A DNA stretch of 41,631 bases, taken from Planctomycetaceae bacterium (GTDB lineage: Bacteria > Planctomycetota > Planctomycetia > Pirellulales > Pirellulaceae). A program made the position numbers and the translations under genes. The stretch is taken from the NCBI GenBank assembly GCA_005798335.1, contig SYJV01000324.1, positions 1-41,631 on the forward strand, in the 5' to 3' direction. Every line of letters starts with the position of its first letter. Position 1 is the stretch's first letter. Shown in pieces: positions 15,798 to 24,390 of this stretch. The notes beneath the pieces were generated by a model. It was not told the origin of the DNA. It searched no databases and worked only from the letters and a program-made list of their open reading frames with translations.

Positions 15798-17201
15798 ATG
15801 CACTACATTCACTCTCGCCGAGAATTTCTTGCTCGCAGTTCGTTTGGATTCGGAGCGATTGCTCTGAGTCACCTGCTGGCCCGCGACGGATTGGCGGCTC
15901 CGTCATCGACGCATTTCGCGCGGCGTGCCAAGAACGTGATCTTCTTGTTCATGATGGGCGGCCAGTCGCACGTCGATCTGTTCGACGAAAAGCCCAAGAT
16001 GGCGGAGCTGCACGGTCAGCCGATGCCATCGAGCCTGGTCGAACCAAAAAAGAGCGCCACCGGCGGCATACTGGAAACTGTGCTGGCAAGTCCGCGCAGG
16101 TTTCAGCCCCGTGGAAACTGTGGCATGGCGCTGTCCGACTTGATGCCACACACTGCTCGAATTGCGGACGACATCTGCTTGGTGCGATCGATGCACTGCG
16201 ACCAGCCTAATCACGACCCGGCTCAGTTGCTGTTGCATTGTGGTACGCCGCTGTTTGGAAATCCGAGCATCGGCGCGTGGGTGAATTACGGATTGGGGAG
16301 CGAGTGTCAGGAAATGCCGGGCTACCTCGTGCTCCTTTCGGACGACGGACACGGTTTGGAGGGCGCCGGCAGTTCGTTGTGGAGCAGCGGCTTCATGCCA
16401 TCGTCGTATCGCGGCGTCTCGTTTCGCAATTCGGGCGATCCGATCCTGCATCTCAGCCGCCCGCGCGGCATCAACGCGTCCACTCAGCGCGCGAGGTTGG
16501 ATGTGCTCCGCGACTTGAACTTGCTTCATCGCGAGCGGACAGGCGATACCGAGATCGAGTCACGCATCGCGGCTTACGAGACTGCTTTTCGGATGCAGAA
16601 CGCCGCTCCCGAGTTGCTGGACTTGCGGCAAGAAACCGCCAAGACACTGGCCAGTTACGGCGTGGATGTGGAACCGACTCGCTCTTTTGGCACGAATTGT
16701 CTGCTGGCGCGGCGCATGGTCGAACGTGGAGTCCGCTTTGTGCATTTGGTACACAGTTCCTGGGACCATCACAGCGAACTGAATCAGCGGCTGGCTCTGA
16801 ATTGCGGCATGACGGATCAACCTGCGGCAGCCTTGGTTCAGGATCTCAAGCAGCGCGGGTTGCTCGACGAAACACTGGTCGTGTGTGCCGGCGAGTTCGG
16901 TCGCACACCGATGGGCGAAGTGCGCCGCGGCAGTACCGCTGGCAAAGAGGGACGCGATCATCACCCCAATGCGTTCAGCATCTGGCTGGCAGGTGGCGGC
17001 GTGAAGCCGGGCTACGTCCACGGGCGTACTGACGACTTTGGGTTCGATGTCGTCGAGCAACCTGTTCACGTGCATGACTTGCAAGCCACCATTTTGCATT
17101 TATTAGGCATCGACCACGAACAACTTACCTATCGCCATACCGGCCGCGATTTTCGCTTGACCGATGTGGCGGGACGAGTCGTTACGGAGATCTTGTCATG
17201 A
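15798..17201 (+). CDS. DUF1501 protein, Tat-exported
   Basis: A 467-residue protein with a twin-arginine leader (HSRREFLARSSFGFGAIAL), so it is exported folded, presumably with a bound cofactor or metal. The DUF1501 domain shows its usual landmarks: NVIFLFMMGGQSHVDLFDEKP, ARRMVERGVRFVHL, WDHHSEL, VCAGEFGRTPMGE, RDHHPNAFSIWLAGGGVKPG and a closing DLQATILHLLGIDHEQLTY. The family is related in fold to alkaline phosphatases/sulfatases, and the conserved D, H and E residues could bind metal (family knowledge); the reaction is unknown. GGGAG overlaps the end of the DUF1553 gene just upstream of its ATG, and its stop codon overlaps the next start in ATGA. Confidence 0.93.
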   Translation: MHYIHSRREFLARSSFGFGAIALSHLLARDGLAAPSSTHFARRAKNVIFLFMMGGQSHVDLFDEKPKMAELHGQPMPSSLVEPKKSATGGILETVLASPRRFQPRGNCGMALSDLMPHTARIADDICLVRSMHCDQPNHDPAQLLLHCGTPLFGNPSIGAWVNYGLGSECQEMPGYLVLLSDDGHGLEGAGSSLWSSGFMPSSYRGVSFRNSGDPILHLSRPRGINASTQRARLDVLRDLNLLHRERTGDTEIESRIAAYETAFRMQNAAPELLDLRQETAKTLASYGVDVEPTRSFGTNCLLARRMVERGVRFVHLVHSSWDHHSELNQRLALNCGMTDQPAAALVQDLKQRGLLDETLVVCAGEFGRTPMGEVRRGSTAGKEGRDHHPNAFSIWLAGGGVKPGYVHGRTDDFGFDVVEQPVHVHDLQATILHLLGIDHEQLTYRHTGRDFRLTDVAGRVVTEILS

Positions 17202-18274
17202 AGCCTGGCGAGCCAGGAACCAGCGCGAACCTGCGCTCAGGTTCAGAACTCCGAACCAGCAAGAGTTCTCACCGACGTTTTTGTCCTGACCATGACTCTA
17301 GTTGTGCGGGTCGCCGATCGTCGCGCCGCGCCTTTCTCGCAACCGCCGCCGCTGTCACGGCGCTACCTGCCGTTTCTGTGGCTGTTGACAAGCCCGCGAG
17401 AAAAATTCGGTACATCGACATTCACACGCACTTGGGCGCGTTTCATTTCGGTCGCGAGTTGACTGCCGAGTTGTTGCTGCGATTCATGGATGAACACGAG
17501 ATTGAGAAGGCGTGTGTACTGCCGCTGATCTCTCCCGAGTCGGCTCCTGTGGCGCAACCCGTCTCGACGGCGATCGCCGCGTACAGACAGTACCCAGAGC
17601 GAATCATTCCGTTCTGCACAGTCGACCCGCGCGCGGTCACCGCTCCGGGCCAACGCGCCGGACATGTGGTCGGCGTGAAGGGCATCATCGACATCCTCAA
17701 GCGATACCAAGATGCCGGCTGTCGAGGTTTGGGCGAGCACAAGACCGGACTGTGGATCGATGCTCCACAGCAGATGATGTTGTACGAAGCTTGCCAGTCG
17801 GTCGATCTGCCGATCTTGTTTCATCTGGACGACATTCGCAATCCCGACGCGCCTGGCCTGCCGCGTTTGGAAAACGTACTCAAGTCGTTTCCAAAGTTGC
17901 CGCTGATTGGCCACGCGGCGGGATTCTGGGCCTCAATCAGCGGCGATGCGACGTTCGAGGACTTTGGCCGCTATCCCGAAGTTCCGAAACCGGTTACGCC
18001 CGGCGGCGCGCTCGACCGACTTATGGCCAAGTATCCCAATCTCTACGGCGATCTCTCGGAACCCGGCGGCGAAAAGGCCATCGCCCGTGACAAAGCCTTC
18101 GGGCGCGAATTCCTGATTCGTCGCGCGGATCAATTGCTGTTCGGCACCGACGTCCTGATGCCCGCCCAGGCGATTCCGCAGTTCGCGCTTTTCGATTCGT
18201 TGAACCTGCCCGAGGACGTTCAGTACAAGATCTTCCGAGGGAACGCCATCAGTCTGCTAAAATTGCAAGGATGA
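17198..18274 (+). CDS. Tat-exported amidohydrolase (amidohydrolase-2 type TIM barrel)
   Basis: A 358-residue protein with a twin-arginine leader unusually far in: SRRAFLATAAAVTALPAVSVA starts at residue 42, after a 41-residue basic, low-complexity extension whose DNA consists largely of small hairpins (17204-17257). No alternative in-frame start was seen after ATG 17198. The catalytic domain is recognised by DIHTHLG (Asp74, His76, His78), CVLPLISPES, ILFHLDDIRNPD, LPLIGHAAGFW and LLFGTDVLMP, which supply the metal-binding His and Asp of amidohydrolase-2/TatD-like hydrolases or decarboxylases. The substrate is unknown. The ATGA overlap with the DUF1501 gene shows translational coupling, so it probably acts on a product of the same periplasmic pathway. 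Confidence 0.88.
   Translation: MKPGEPGTSANLRSGSELRTSKSSHRRFCPDHDSSCAGRRSSRRAFLATAAAVTALPAVSVAVDKPARKIRYIDIHTHLGAFHFGRELTAELLLRFMDEHEIEKACVLPLISPESAPVAQPVSTAIAAYRQYPERIIPFCTVDPRAVTAPGQRAGHVVGVKGIIDILKRYQDAGCRGLGEHKTGLWIDAPQQMMLYEACQSVDLPILFHLDDIRNPDAPGLPRLENVLKSFPKLPLIGHAAGFWASISGDATFEDFGRYPEVPKPVTPGGALDRLMAKYPNLYGDLSEPGGEKAIARDKAFGREFLIRRADQLLFGTDVLMPAQAIPQFALFDSLNLPEDVQYKIFRGNAISLLKLQG
17204..17257. repeat. Three consecutive small hairpins inside the amidohydrolase 5' end
   Basis: Three inverted repeats follow each other: CCTGGC at 17204-17209 with GCCAGG at 17212-17217; GAACCTG at 17227-17233 with CAGGTTC at 17238-17244; and GGTTC at 17240-17244 with GAACC at 17253-17257, sharing an arm with the previous one. 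They are translated as part of the N-terminal extension and sit immediately behind the ATGA coupling site, so they could modulate translation or be an inserted palindromic element. Confidence 0.7.
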
Positions 18275-18328
18275 TGACTTTCGCAGCGATTGCAATGGTC
18301 CCGCAGCTGCGATTAATTCCAACCCAAA

Positions 18329-20353
18329 ATGCCTTCGTCAAAGAACAAAAATCCTAAACAGCCGCGCCACCAATCAGGTAAGAAACCTCTTTCGAATCCA
18401 GTTCTTCAAACTTCGGATGAGCGGCCGAACCGCGATTTTCCCGTTTGGCGGACTACTTCGCCGTGGCGCAGTGTTCAAGCCTATTGGCCGCTCGTGTGTG
18501 TGTGGGTTGTTTCCTTAGCTTACCTTGCGACGCGATCCGATCATGGCTGGATTCCGCACGACGAAGGGCTGCTAGCGCAAACGGCGGAGCGGGTGCTCCA
18601 AGGCCAGTTGCCTCATCGCGATTTCGATGATCCGTACTCCGGTGGACTGGCGATGTTACACGCGCTTGCTTTTGGGGCGTTCGGACGAGACTTGTACTCG
18701 ATGCGAATCATGTTGGCCGGCTTTTCGCTGGCCTCAGTTCCTTTGATGTACTCCATGACCCTGCGCGTCGCGTCGCCGATTGTCGCGGCTGTAGTGACCT
18801 TTGCCACTGTTGTGTGGAGTGTTCCAAACTATTTTGCTTCGCTGCCGTCCTGGTACAACCTCTATTTCGCAGTATTCGGTACCTGGTCGATGATCAGGTT
18901 CATCGAGACAGGCCGCAGGCGATGGTTGATATTGTCTGGAGCAATGGGCGGACTTTCGATCTTGATCAAGGTTTCGGGTATATTCTTTGTAGCCGCCGGT
19001 TTTGTGTACTTGCTTTTTCGTGAGCAAGAACAGGCCAATCGAGACAAGAGTTCGTCCGAGCGTAGGAAGCTGCTCTTTCCGAGTGCGTCGTCAGCGGCTG
19101 CGGGAATATTAGTCGTCGCGGTAATCGTGCTGGTGCGACAGCGGCTGACGACGATGGATATCGCATTGTTTGTAACCCCCGCGTTTGTGCTGGCCGGCGT
19201 GGTATGGTGGAACGAGGTACATGTTCGCCAAAGAGATGATCGCGGTCGATGGTTGCGACTGGTCACACTGTATGTTCAGTTCAGCCTCGGAGTCGCATTA
19301 CCGTTGCTGTGTTTCGCGATTCCTTATGCGGTCACAGCCAGCTTGGATAGCGTCCTGTATGGTAACTTCGTCTTGCCGCAAAGGAGAATGAAGTTCGCAT
19401 CCAATGCGCTACCATCCCCGACGACTTTGATTTCGATGTTACCGCTGAGTTTATGCTTTCTTCCCTTGCGTGGGCAAGTCCGATGGATAGCGCGGTGTCA
19501 CGTGGCCGCGGTTTTAGCTGTGCCTTGCTTAATGGCGATTCTTGCGGGAGGGAGTTTACTCGTCTACAGCGGCTTTTGGAGTTCACTGCGCCCGATGGTC
19601 CCGCTGTTCACATTGATCGGTGCTTGGCGAGTGGCGACGTGGCCAGTTCAGATAGATGAGCACGATCGATGGCGCGAAGTTCTCTTCTGGGTGTTGTCTG
19701 TCACGGCCATGGTCAGCTTGGTTCAATATCCGTTTTCTGCGGGGATCTATTTCTGTTACACCGCACCGATGGTGATACTGGCTGGGTTGTACGTGGCCAA
19801 GAGCGTTACGAGTTCATCCGGTAATCTTCAGCTTTGTTTGTTGTTGACCTACTTGGCGTTCGGCTTCTTCTGGCTGAACAATAACTACATTCAGTCGTTT
19901 GGCAATTTGCCCGTTTTTGTAAACACCAATCATTCATTGGAACTTGAAAAAGCGGGCCTGCGTGTGGCGGGATTCGATGTGCCAGTGTATCGTGGGATCG
20001 TGCGCCGAGTCCAGTTGCAATCGACTCCTGGAGAGCCTATATACGCCTCGACGGACTGTCCGGAGATTTACTTCCTGTGCGACAGGCGCAATCCTACTCG
20101 AACCATTTACGATTTTTTTGATGCAGATTTCGAATCCAATCCGGAAGGACGGGCCGAACGCTTGTTGAAGATGATCGACGAACAGCGGATCAAGGTGGCG
20201 GTGCTGCGTTGGGGAGGAGAATTCTCCGGACCGCCTCACGCGCGGTTGGTACAAGGGCTCCGATCCAGATTCACACAAGCCGAACACTTTCGTTTCTTCC
20301 CAGACGATTCCAATCAGAGTCAACCGGATTTCAGCGTCCTGTGGCGCGATTAG
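18329..20353 (+). CDS. Polytopic glycosyltransferase, GT39/GT83-like
   Basis: A 674-residue integral membrane protein with a basic Pro/Lys-rich N-terminus and about ten to twelve hydrophobic segments (for example VCVWVVSLAYLA, IVAAVVTFATVVW, GIFFVAAGFVYLLF, MVSLVQYPFSAGIYF). The first periplasmic loop has IPHDEGLLAQTAERVLQGQLPHRDFDDPYSG, the acidic loop motif of GT-C enzymes (protein mannosyltransferase, ArnT and RgtA-D-like families) that use polyprenyl-phosphate sugars. The C-terminal ~150 residues are soluble. It heads a four-gene module with a polyprenyl-phosphate-type GT2 downstream, which is the expected producer of its donor. The gap to the upstream operon is 54 bp without a clear terminator, so readthrough is possible. 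No strong Shine-Dalgarno sequence is visible before ATG 18329. Confidence 0.85.
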   Translation: MPSSKNKNPKQPRHQSGKKPLSNPVLQTSDERPNRDFPVWRTTSPWRSVQAYWPLVCVWVVSLAYLATRSDHGWIPHDEGLLAQTAERVLQGQLPHRDFDDPYSGGLAMLHALAFGAFGRDLYSMRIMLAGFSLASVPLMYSMTLRVASPIVAAVVTFATVVWSVPNYFASLPSWYNLYFAVFGTWSMIRFIETGRRRWLILSGAMGGLSILIKVSGIFFVAAGFVYLLFREQEQANRDKSSSERRKLLFPSASSAAAGILVVAVIVLVRQRLTTMDIALFVTPAFVLAGVVWWNEVHVRQRDDRGRWLRLVTLYVQFSLGVALPLLCFAIPYAVTASLDSVLYGNFVLPQRRMKFASNALPSPTTLISMLPLSLCFLPLRGQVRWIARCHVAAVLAVPCLMAILAGGSLLVYSGFWSSLRPMVPLFTLIGAWRVATWPVQIDEHDRWREVLFWVLSVTAMVSLVQYPFSAGIYFCYTAPMVILAGLYVAKSVTSSSGNLQLCLLLTYLAFGFFWLNNNYIQSFGNLPVFVNTNHSLELEKAGLRVAGFDVPVYRGIVRRVQLQSTPGEPIYASTDCPEIYFLCDRRNPTRTIYDFFDADFESNPEGRAERLLKMIDEQRIKVAVLRWGGEFSGPPHARLVQGLRSRFTQAEHFRFFPDDSNQSQPDFSVLWRD

Positions 20354-20357
20354 TTTG

Positions 20358-20963
20358 ATGCTCAAACGACTAAGCGGAATAATGCGGAACACGACGGCCT
20401 ACCGATTGTGGCAGGCTCCTTTCGCGGATGCGAAATTGGCTCCGATATTGCGCCTCAACGATCTGTCGGCGATTCGGCGAGTGTTGGATGTGGGTTGCGG
20501 ACCTGGCACGAATTGCAAGTACTTTGCGAGCTGTGATTACACGGGCTTGGATATCAATCCGCAGTATATTCAATATGCTCGACGAAAGTACGGACGCAAT
20601 TTCATCGTCCAGGATGTTTGCACGTTTCAAGCACCCGCCGAAGATCGCTACGATTTCGTGTTATCGAACAGCTTACTGCATCACTTGGACGACTCAGCCG
20701 TACATCGCATTCTGACGCAACTGGCCCATCTGCTGTTGCCAAGCGGATGCGTGCATATCATCGACCTGGTATTGCCCGATAAAGTCGGCGTACCGAGATG
20801 GTTGGCGGCTAACGATCGCGGCGATTATCCACGCAAGTTGGAAGTGTGGCGCGAAATCTTTGAAGCCCACTTCACCAGCGTTGTGTTCCAACCGTTTCCG
20901 GTCACCTTGCTGGGTCTCGAACTTTGGGCTCTAGTTTATTTCAAAGGAGGACCGAAGCCTTGA
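20358..20963 (+). CDS. Class I SAM-dependent methyltransferase
   Basis: A 201-residue protein with the SAM-binding motif RVLDVGCGPGTN (about 42-52), acidic motif II YTGLDINPQYI, a motif around VQDVCTF and SNSLLHHLDD, as in methyltransferase-11/25 families. No membrane segment is seen, so it is probably cytoplasmic. The start is ATG 20358, five bases after the preceding stop; a TTG three bases earlier is possible. It lies between two glycosyltransferase genes, so the acceptor is likely a sugar or lipid intermediate of envelope glycan assembly (inference). Its stop codon overlaps the TTG start of the GT2 gene. Confidence 0.85.
   Translation: MLKRLSGIMRNTTAYRLWQAPFADAKLAPILRLNDLSAIRRVLDVGCGPGTNCKYFASCDYTGLDINPQYIQYARRKYGRNFIVQDVCTFQAPAEDRYDFVLSNSLLHHLDDSAVHRILTQLAHLLLPSGCVHIIDLVLPDKVGVPRWLAANDRGDYPRKLEVWREIFEAHFTSVVFQPFPVTLLGLELWALVYFKGGPKP
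20943..20950 (+). promoter_or_regulatory. Strong Shine-Dalgarno sequence defining a TTG start
   Basis: AAAGGAGG at 20943-20950 lies nine bases before TTG 20960, which is in frame with the GT2 protein and overlaps the stop TGA of the methyltransferase (TTGA at 20960-20963). It decides the start of the GT2 gene against the earlier TTG at 20924, which has no such signal. Confidence 0.8.
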
Positions 20964-22030
20964 GTGCGAACCCGCGCATCTCGATTGCCACCCCAGTGTA
21001 CAACGAGGAATCGATCGTCGAAGAACTGATTCACCGATGTTTGGCGGTCCTCGATCGCATCGCGGGAGGACCGCACGAAATCGTCTTGGTGGATGACGGC
21101 AGCGACGATCGTACTTGGCAGTTGATTCGAGAGGCATCGGTGCGAGATGCGCGAATCGTGGGCGTTTCGCTGTCGCGCAATTTCGGTCATCAAGCGGCGA
21201 TTGGCGCGGCGCTAGATCATGCTTCAGGGGACTTCGTGGTGGTCATGGACGGCGATTTGCAGGACCCGCCGGAAGCGATCGAACAACTGCTGGCAGAGGC
21301 TCAGCGGGGATTCGATGTCGTTTACGTGGTGCGGATTAAACGCAAGGAGAGCCTTTGGCTGAGATTAAGCTATTCGCTGTTCTATCGCCTGGTGGCGGTG
21401 CTAGCCGATTTGAAATTGCCGGTTGGTGCCGGAGACTTCGCCATCATGTCGCGCCGAGTTGCGGACCTGGTACGTCGATCCCCCGAGCGACAGCGCTATC
21501 TGCGTGGCCTGAGAACGTGGTACGGATTCCGGCAAAAAGGCTTGGAAATCGAACGCGATGCGCGATTTGCGGGCAAACCCAAGTACAACCTGAGACGTCT
21601 GCTTCGCCTGGCATTCGATGGCGTGTTCGCGTTCTCCGTAATGCCCATTCGATTAGCCACAGCTTGTGGTATGCTGGCCGTCTCCTGTTCGGTATTGTTC
21701 GCCATTTACGCGCTGTGCGTCAAGATTTTCTGGGGGCAATCGCCTGTTGGCTTCACCGCGATCATCTTCGCCATCACGTTTCTGTCTGGAGTACAGCTTC
21801 TATTCCTGGGAGTTATTGGCGAATATATTGGCCGCATTTACGAAGAAGTCAAACAGCGACCACATTACGTTGTTCAACAGGTAGTGGGAAGTCGCACCTG
21901 CACGACTGACGCACCCGCCAGTCCACCAAATCAATCGACTTATTCGAATGACGAGCCGTCCGTGAAAACGGACGCGGCTGGCAATTTACTCCAAGTCGCC
22001 GAAGTTGGGAATTCTCAGAATGGAGCGTGA
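20960..22030 (+). CDS. GT2 polyprenyl-phosphate glycosyltransferase (DPM1/GtrB/ArnC-like)
   Basis: A 356-residue enzyme translated from TTG 20960. The N-terminal GT-A domain has ISIATPVYNEESIVEELI, EIVLVDDGSDDRTW (45-50), the metal-binding DGD of VVMDGDLQDPPEA (97-99) and LSRNFGHQAAIGAALDHA, the standard dolichol/undecaprenyl-phosphate sugar synthase pattern. Two C-terminal transmembrane helices follow (LATACGMLAVSCSVLFAIYAL and FTAIIFAITFLSGVQLLFLGVIGEYIGRIYEE), as in GtrB/ArnC. It should transfer a sugar from a nucleotide donor to polyprenyl phosphate, supplying the GT39-like transferase upstream. A ~60-residue hydrophilic tail with Ser/Thr/Pro follows the last helix. It overlaps the next gene by 11 bp. 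Confidence 0.9.
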   Translation: MSANPRISIATPVYNEESIVEELIHRCLAVLDRIAGGPHEIVLVDDGSDDRTWQLIREASVRDARIVGVSLSRNFGHQAAIGAALDHASGDFVVVMDGDLQDPPEAIEQLLAEAQRGFDVVYVVRIKRKESLWLRLSYSLFYRLVAVLADLKLPVGAGDFAIMSRRVADLVRRSPERQRYLRGLRTWYGFRQKGLEIERDARFAGKPKYNLRRLLRLAFDGVFAFSVMPIRLATACGMLAVSCSVLFAIYALCVKIFWGQSPVGFTAIIFAITFLSGVQLLFLGVIGEYIGRIYEEVKQRPHYVVQQVVGSRTCTTDAPASPPNQSTYSNDEPSVKTDAAGNLLQVAEVGNSQNGA

Positions 22031-22808
22031 ATACGGCCAGCTTTACGAGCGACTCTATCGCGAACACTGGTGGTGGCGGGCCAGAGAAGAGTTCTTGATG
22101 AGGCAATTGCGGTCGCTGGACCTGCCACCGCATCCGAGAGTTCTCGATGTGGGTTGCGGTAACGGTTTGTTCTTCGACAAGCTTTCGACGCTTGGCGGAG
22201 AAGTGGAGGGAATCGAGTCGGACGCGGCCCTTGTCTCGTCCGGTGGACCGCGCAACATCCACATTGGCCCGTTCGATCGGACGTTTGCCCCAGACAAGCG
22301 TTACTCGTTGATCCTCATGCTGGACGTTCTCGAGCATTTGTCCGAGCGCGAGGCCGCATTAGAGCACGCTGCCACTTTGTTGGAACCGGGCGGATACTTG
22401 ATTGTTACCGTCCCGGCGTTTCTCTGTTTGTGGACGACTCACGACGACATCAATCATCATTACACGAGGTATACCAAGGCTACGTTTCTCAATGCGGCTG
22501 CCGGTGCCCCAGTATCGATCGTGTGCATGCGGTATTTTTTTCACTTTCTGGCAGCCATCAAGCTGGTCGTACGGATTAAAGAGCGAATGATCTCCACTCG
22601 ACCCCAACCTCCTCGCATACCATCAAAATTCGTCAATAGAACGATGTTAGAACTGTGCCGCATCGAACAGCGCATCGCTTGGCTCTCACTTCCGTTCGGA
22701 AGTTCGCTTCTAGCAGTGACCCGCAAGACAAAACTTTATAGCACCTGGTCCGAATCTACAACGATACCTATAACAACCACGGCGTGGCCGCAGATCGTTG
22801 AAGGCTGA
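22020..22808 (+). CDS. Class I SAM-dependent methyltransferase (second of the glycan module)
   Basis: A 262-residue protein. ATG 22020 is preferred to TTG 22005 and gives MEREYGQLYERLYREHWWWRAREEF, an opening typical of UbiG/methyltransferase-23-like enzymes encoded beside DPM1-like transferases. SAM motif: RVLDVGCGNGLFF (about 40-52); acidic motif VEGIESDAAL; LILMLDVLEHLSERE; LLEPGGYLIVTVPAF, then HHYTRYTKATF. A weakly hydrophobic stretch near YFFHFLAAIKLVV is the only possible membrane contact. Overlap with the GT2 gene indicates coupling. It probably methylates a lipid-linked sugar or polyprenyl intermediate (inference). Confidence 0.85.
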   Translation: MEREYGQLYERLYREHWWWRAREEFLMRQLRSLDLPPHPRVLDVGCGNGLFFDKLSTLGGEVEGIESDAALVSSGGPRNIHIGPFDRTFAPDKRYSLILMLDVLEHLSEREAALEHAATLLEPGGYLIVTVPAFLCLWTTHDDINHHYTRYTKATFLNAAAGAPVSIVCMRYFFHFLAAIKLVVRIKERMISTRPQPPRIPSKFVNRTMLELCRIEQRIAWLSLPFGSSLLAVTRKTKLYSTWSESTTIPITTTAWPQIVEG

Positions 22809-22918
22809 GGTCAGGTGGAGGCGAGCGTAGTGGAAACACGCGAGCCCAGGTCAGTAAGCCATCAACAACCGCTGTGCGTCCGCAGCCATCGACTTGGTCT
22901 GTGTTTCGTGGCACCAAG

Positions 22919-24388
22919 TTAGGTGAGGATATCGTGGATGACCGTTCCGCCGGTATCGGTCAATTGTTTGAATCGGCCGGCGTGATAGAAGGTTAGCTTG
23001 AATTGGTCGAGGCCGAAGAGATGGAGCAACGTCGCGTGAACATCCTTCAGATGATAGGGTTGTTCGATCGCTTTGTCCCCCATTTCATCCGTTGCGCCAA
23101 TGAGCCTGCCGCCACCGACGCCGCCGCCGGCGAACCACATCGTCATGGCACCTGGATTATGGTCCCGGCCAGGTGTGTTCTTCTTGTGATTGTTGGCGTT
23201 GGTGTCGGGCGTGCGACCGAACTCACCGCCCCAGACGAGTAGAGTTTCATCGAGCAGGCCGCGTTGCTTAAGGTCTTGGATGAGTCCGGCAAGGGGAAGG
23301 TCCACCCGCTCGGCTGCGCTGCGATGGCCCTTCAGGATGTTATCGTGCGAATCCCATCCGCCCGACCACACTTGGACGAAGCGCACTCCCCGTTCCACCA
23401 AGCGTCGGGCCAACAAACAGCGCGTGCCAAAATCCTTGGTCTTCTCTTGGTCCAGTCCATAAAGCTTCCGAGTGGCCTCGGTTTCGCCCTCGACGGAGAG
23501 CGTTTCGGGCACCTCGGCTTGCATCCGGAAAGCCAGTTCGTAGCTGGCCATGCGCGCCTCCAAATCCGGATGCGCCGGATTCCGTTGGCTGTGTTGGCGG
23601 TTGAACGCCTGCAATAGGTCGAGGCTCTCGCGTTGTCGCGATCGGCCGACATCTTTGGGTGGTTGCAGGTCGAGAATCGGAACCGCCCCGCTCCGCAGTT
23701 GGGTTCCCTGGTAAGCAGCGGGAAGATAGGCGTTGCTCCAGGCAGCCGCGCCGCCAAACGGACGTCCGTCTCGTAGTACCACGAAGGCCGGAAGGTTTTG
23801 GCTCTCGGTTCCAAGTCCATACACGACCCAGGAGCCGATGGAGGGGCTGCCCTGAAATGCCTGTCCGGTCAGGAATTGGAACAGCGCGGCCGGATGATTA
23901 TCGCTGTCCGCATAGACCGAACGCACGAAGGCCAAGTCATCCACACAGGTCGCAACATTCTGAAACAGCTCGCTGACGTCCCTCCCACACTGGCCGAAGC
24001 GCCGAAACTGAAACGGGGAAGGGGTGAAAAATCGATCTCCTTTATTTTGATTCGACTTCAACTTCTCATTTCTGGTGAACGGTTTTCCGTCCAGTTCCTT
24101 CAGTTTCGGCTTGGGGTCGAAAGTGTCGATGTGGCTAGCCCCGCCTTCCATCATGAGAAAAATGCAGGATCGGGCGCGAGCCGGAAAATGCGGCGCTTTG
24201 GGCAGGAGCGGATTGAGCGCGGGTTTTGCCCCCAAGGACTCGGCGGCGACGGCCTGATCCTGACTCAACAACCAGCTTAGAGCGACCGAGCCGATACCGG
24301 AGCCTAGTTGATAATGGAACCCGCGCCGGTCGATTAGGTTCGACTCGACGATTGGATCGAGAACTTCGGCTCTGTTCATTTTCGCCAT
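22919..24388 (-). CDS. DUF1501 protein, Tat-exported (second copy)
   Basis: A 489-residue protein. ATG 24388 is five bases from a GGAG that lies in the end of the preceding gene; ATG 24391, overlapping the upstream stop as TAATG, is the alternative. A twin-arginine signal, NLIDRRGFHYQLGSGIGSVALSWLL, sits about 20 residues in. DUF1501 landmarks: SCIFLMMEGGASHIDTFDPKP, ARRLVERGVRFVQVWSGGWDSHDNI, LVWGGEFGRTPDTN, GRDHNPGAMTMWFAGGGVGGG, DVHATLLHLFGLDQFKLTF. Clearly homologous to 15798-17201 but not a recent duplicate. Last gene of the minus-strand operon; its stop is 110 bp from the convergent methyltransferase gene, and that gap shows no convincing terminator. Confidence 0.92.
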   Translation of the reverse strand: MAKMNRAEVLDPIVESNLIDRRGFHYQLGSGIGSVALSWLLSQDQAVAAESLGAKPALNPLLPKAPHFPARARSCIFLMMEGGASHIDTFDPKPKLKELDGKPFTRNEKLKSNQNKGDRFFTPSPFQFRRFGQCGRDVSELFQNVATCVDDLAFVRSVYADSDNHPAALFQFLTGQAFQGSPSIGSWVVYGLGTESQNLPAFVVLRDGRPFGGAAAWSNAYLPAAYQGTQLRSGAVPILDLQPPKDVGRSRQRESLDLLQAFNRQHSQRNPAHPDLEARMASYELAFRMQAEVPETLSVEGETEATRKLYGLDQEKTKDFGTRCLLARRLVERGVRFVQVWSGGWDSHDNILKGHRSAAERVDLPLAGLIQDLKQRGLLDETLLVWGGEFGRTPDTNANNHKKNTPGRDHNPGAMTMWFAGGGVGGGRLIGATDEMGDKAIEQPYHLKDVHATLLHLFGLDQFKLTFYHAGRFKQLTDTGGTVIHDILT

Positions 24389-24390
24389 CA

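Noticed and set aside
16238-17032. 264-codon plus-strand ORF in another frame
   Set aside because: Lies wholly within the DUF1501 gene; Arg-rich shadow without domains.
22892-22919. Inverted repeat acttggt/accaagt after the DUF1501 stop
   Set aside because: Only 7-bp arms and no T-run on either strand, so a terminator is not supported.
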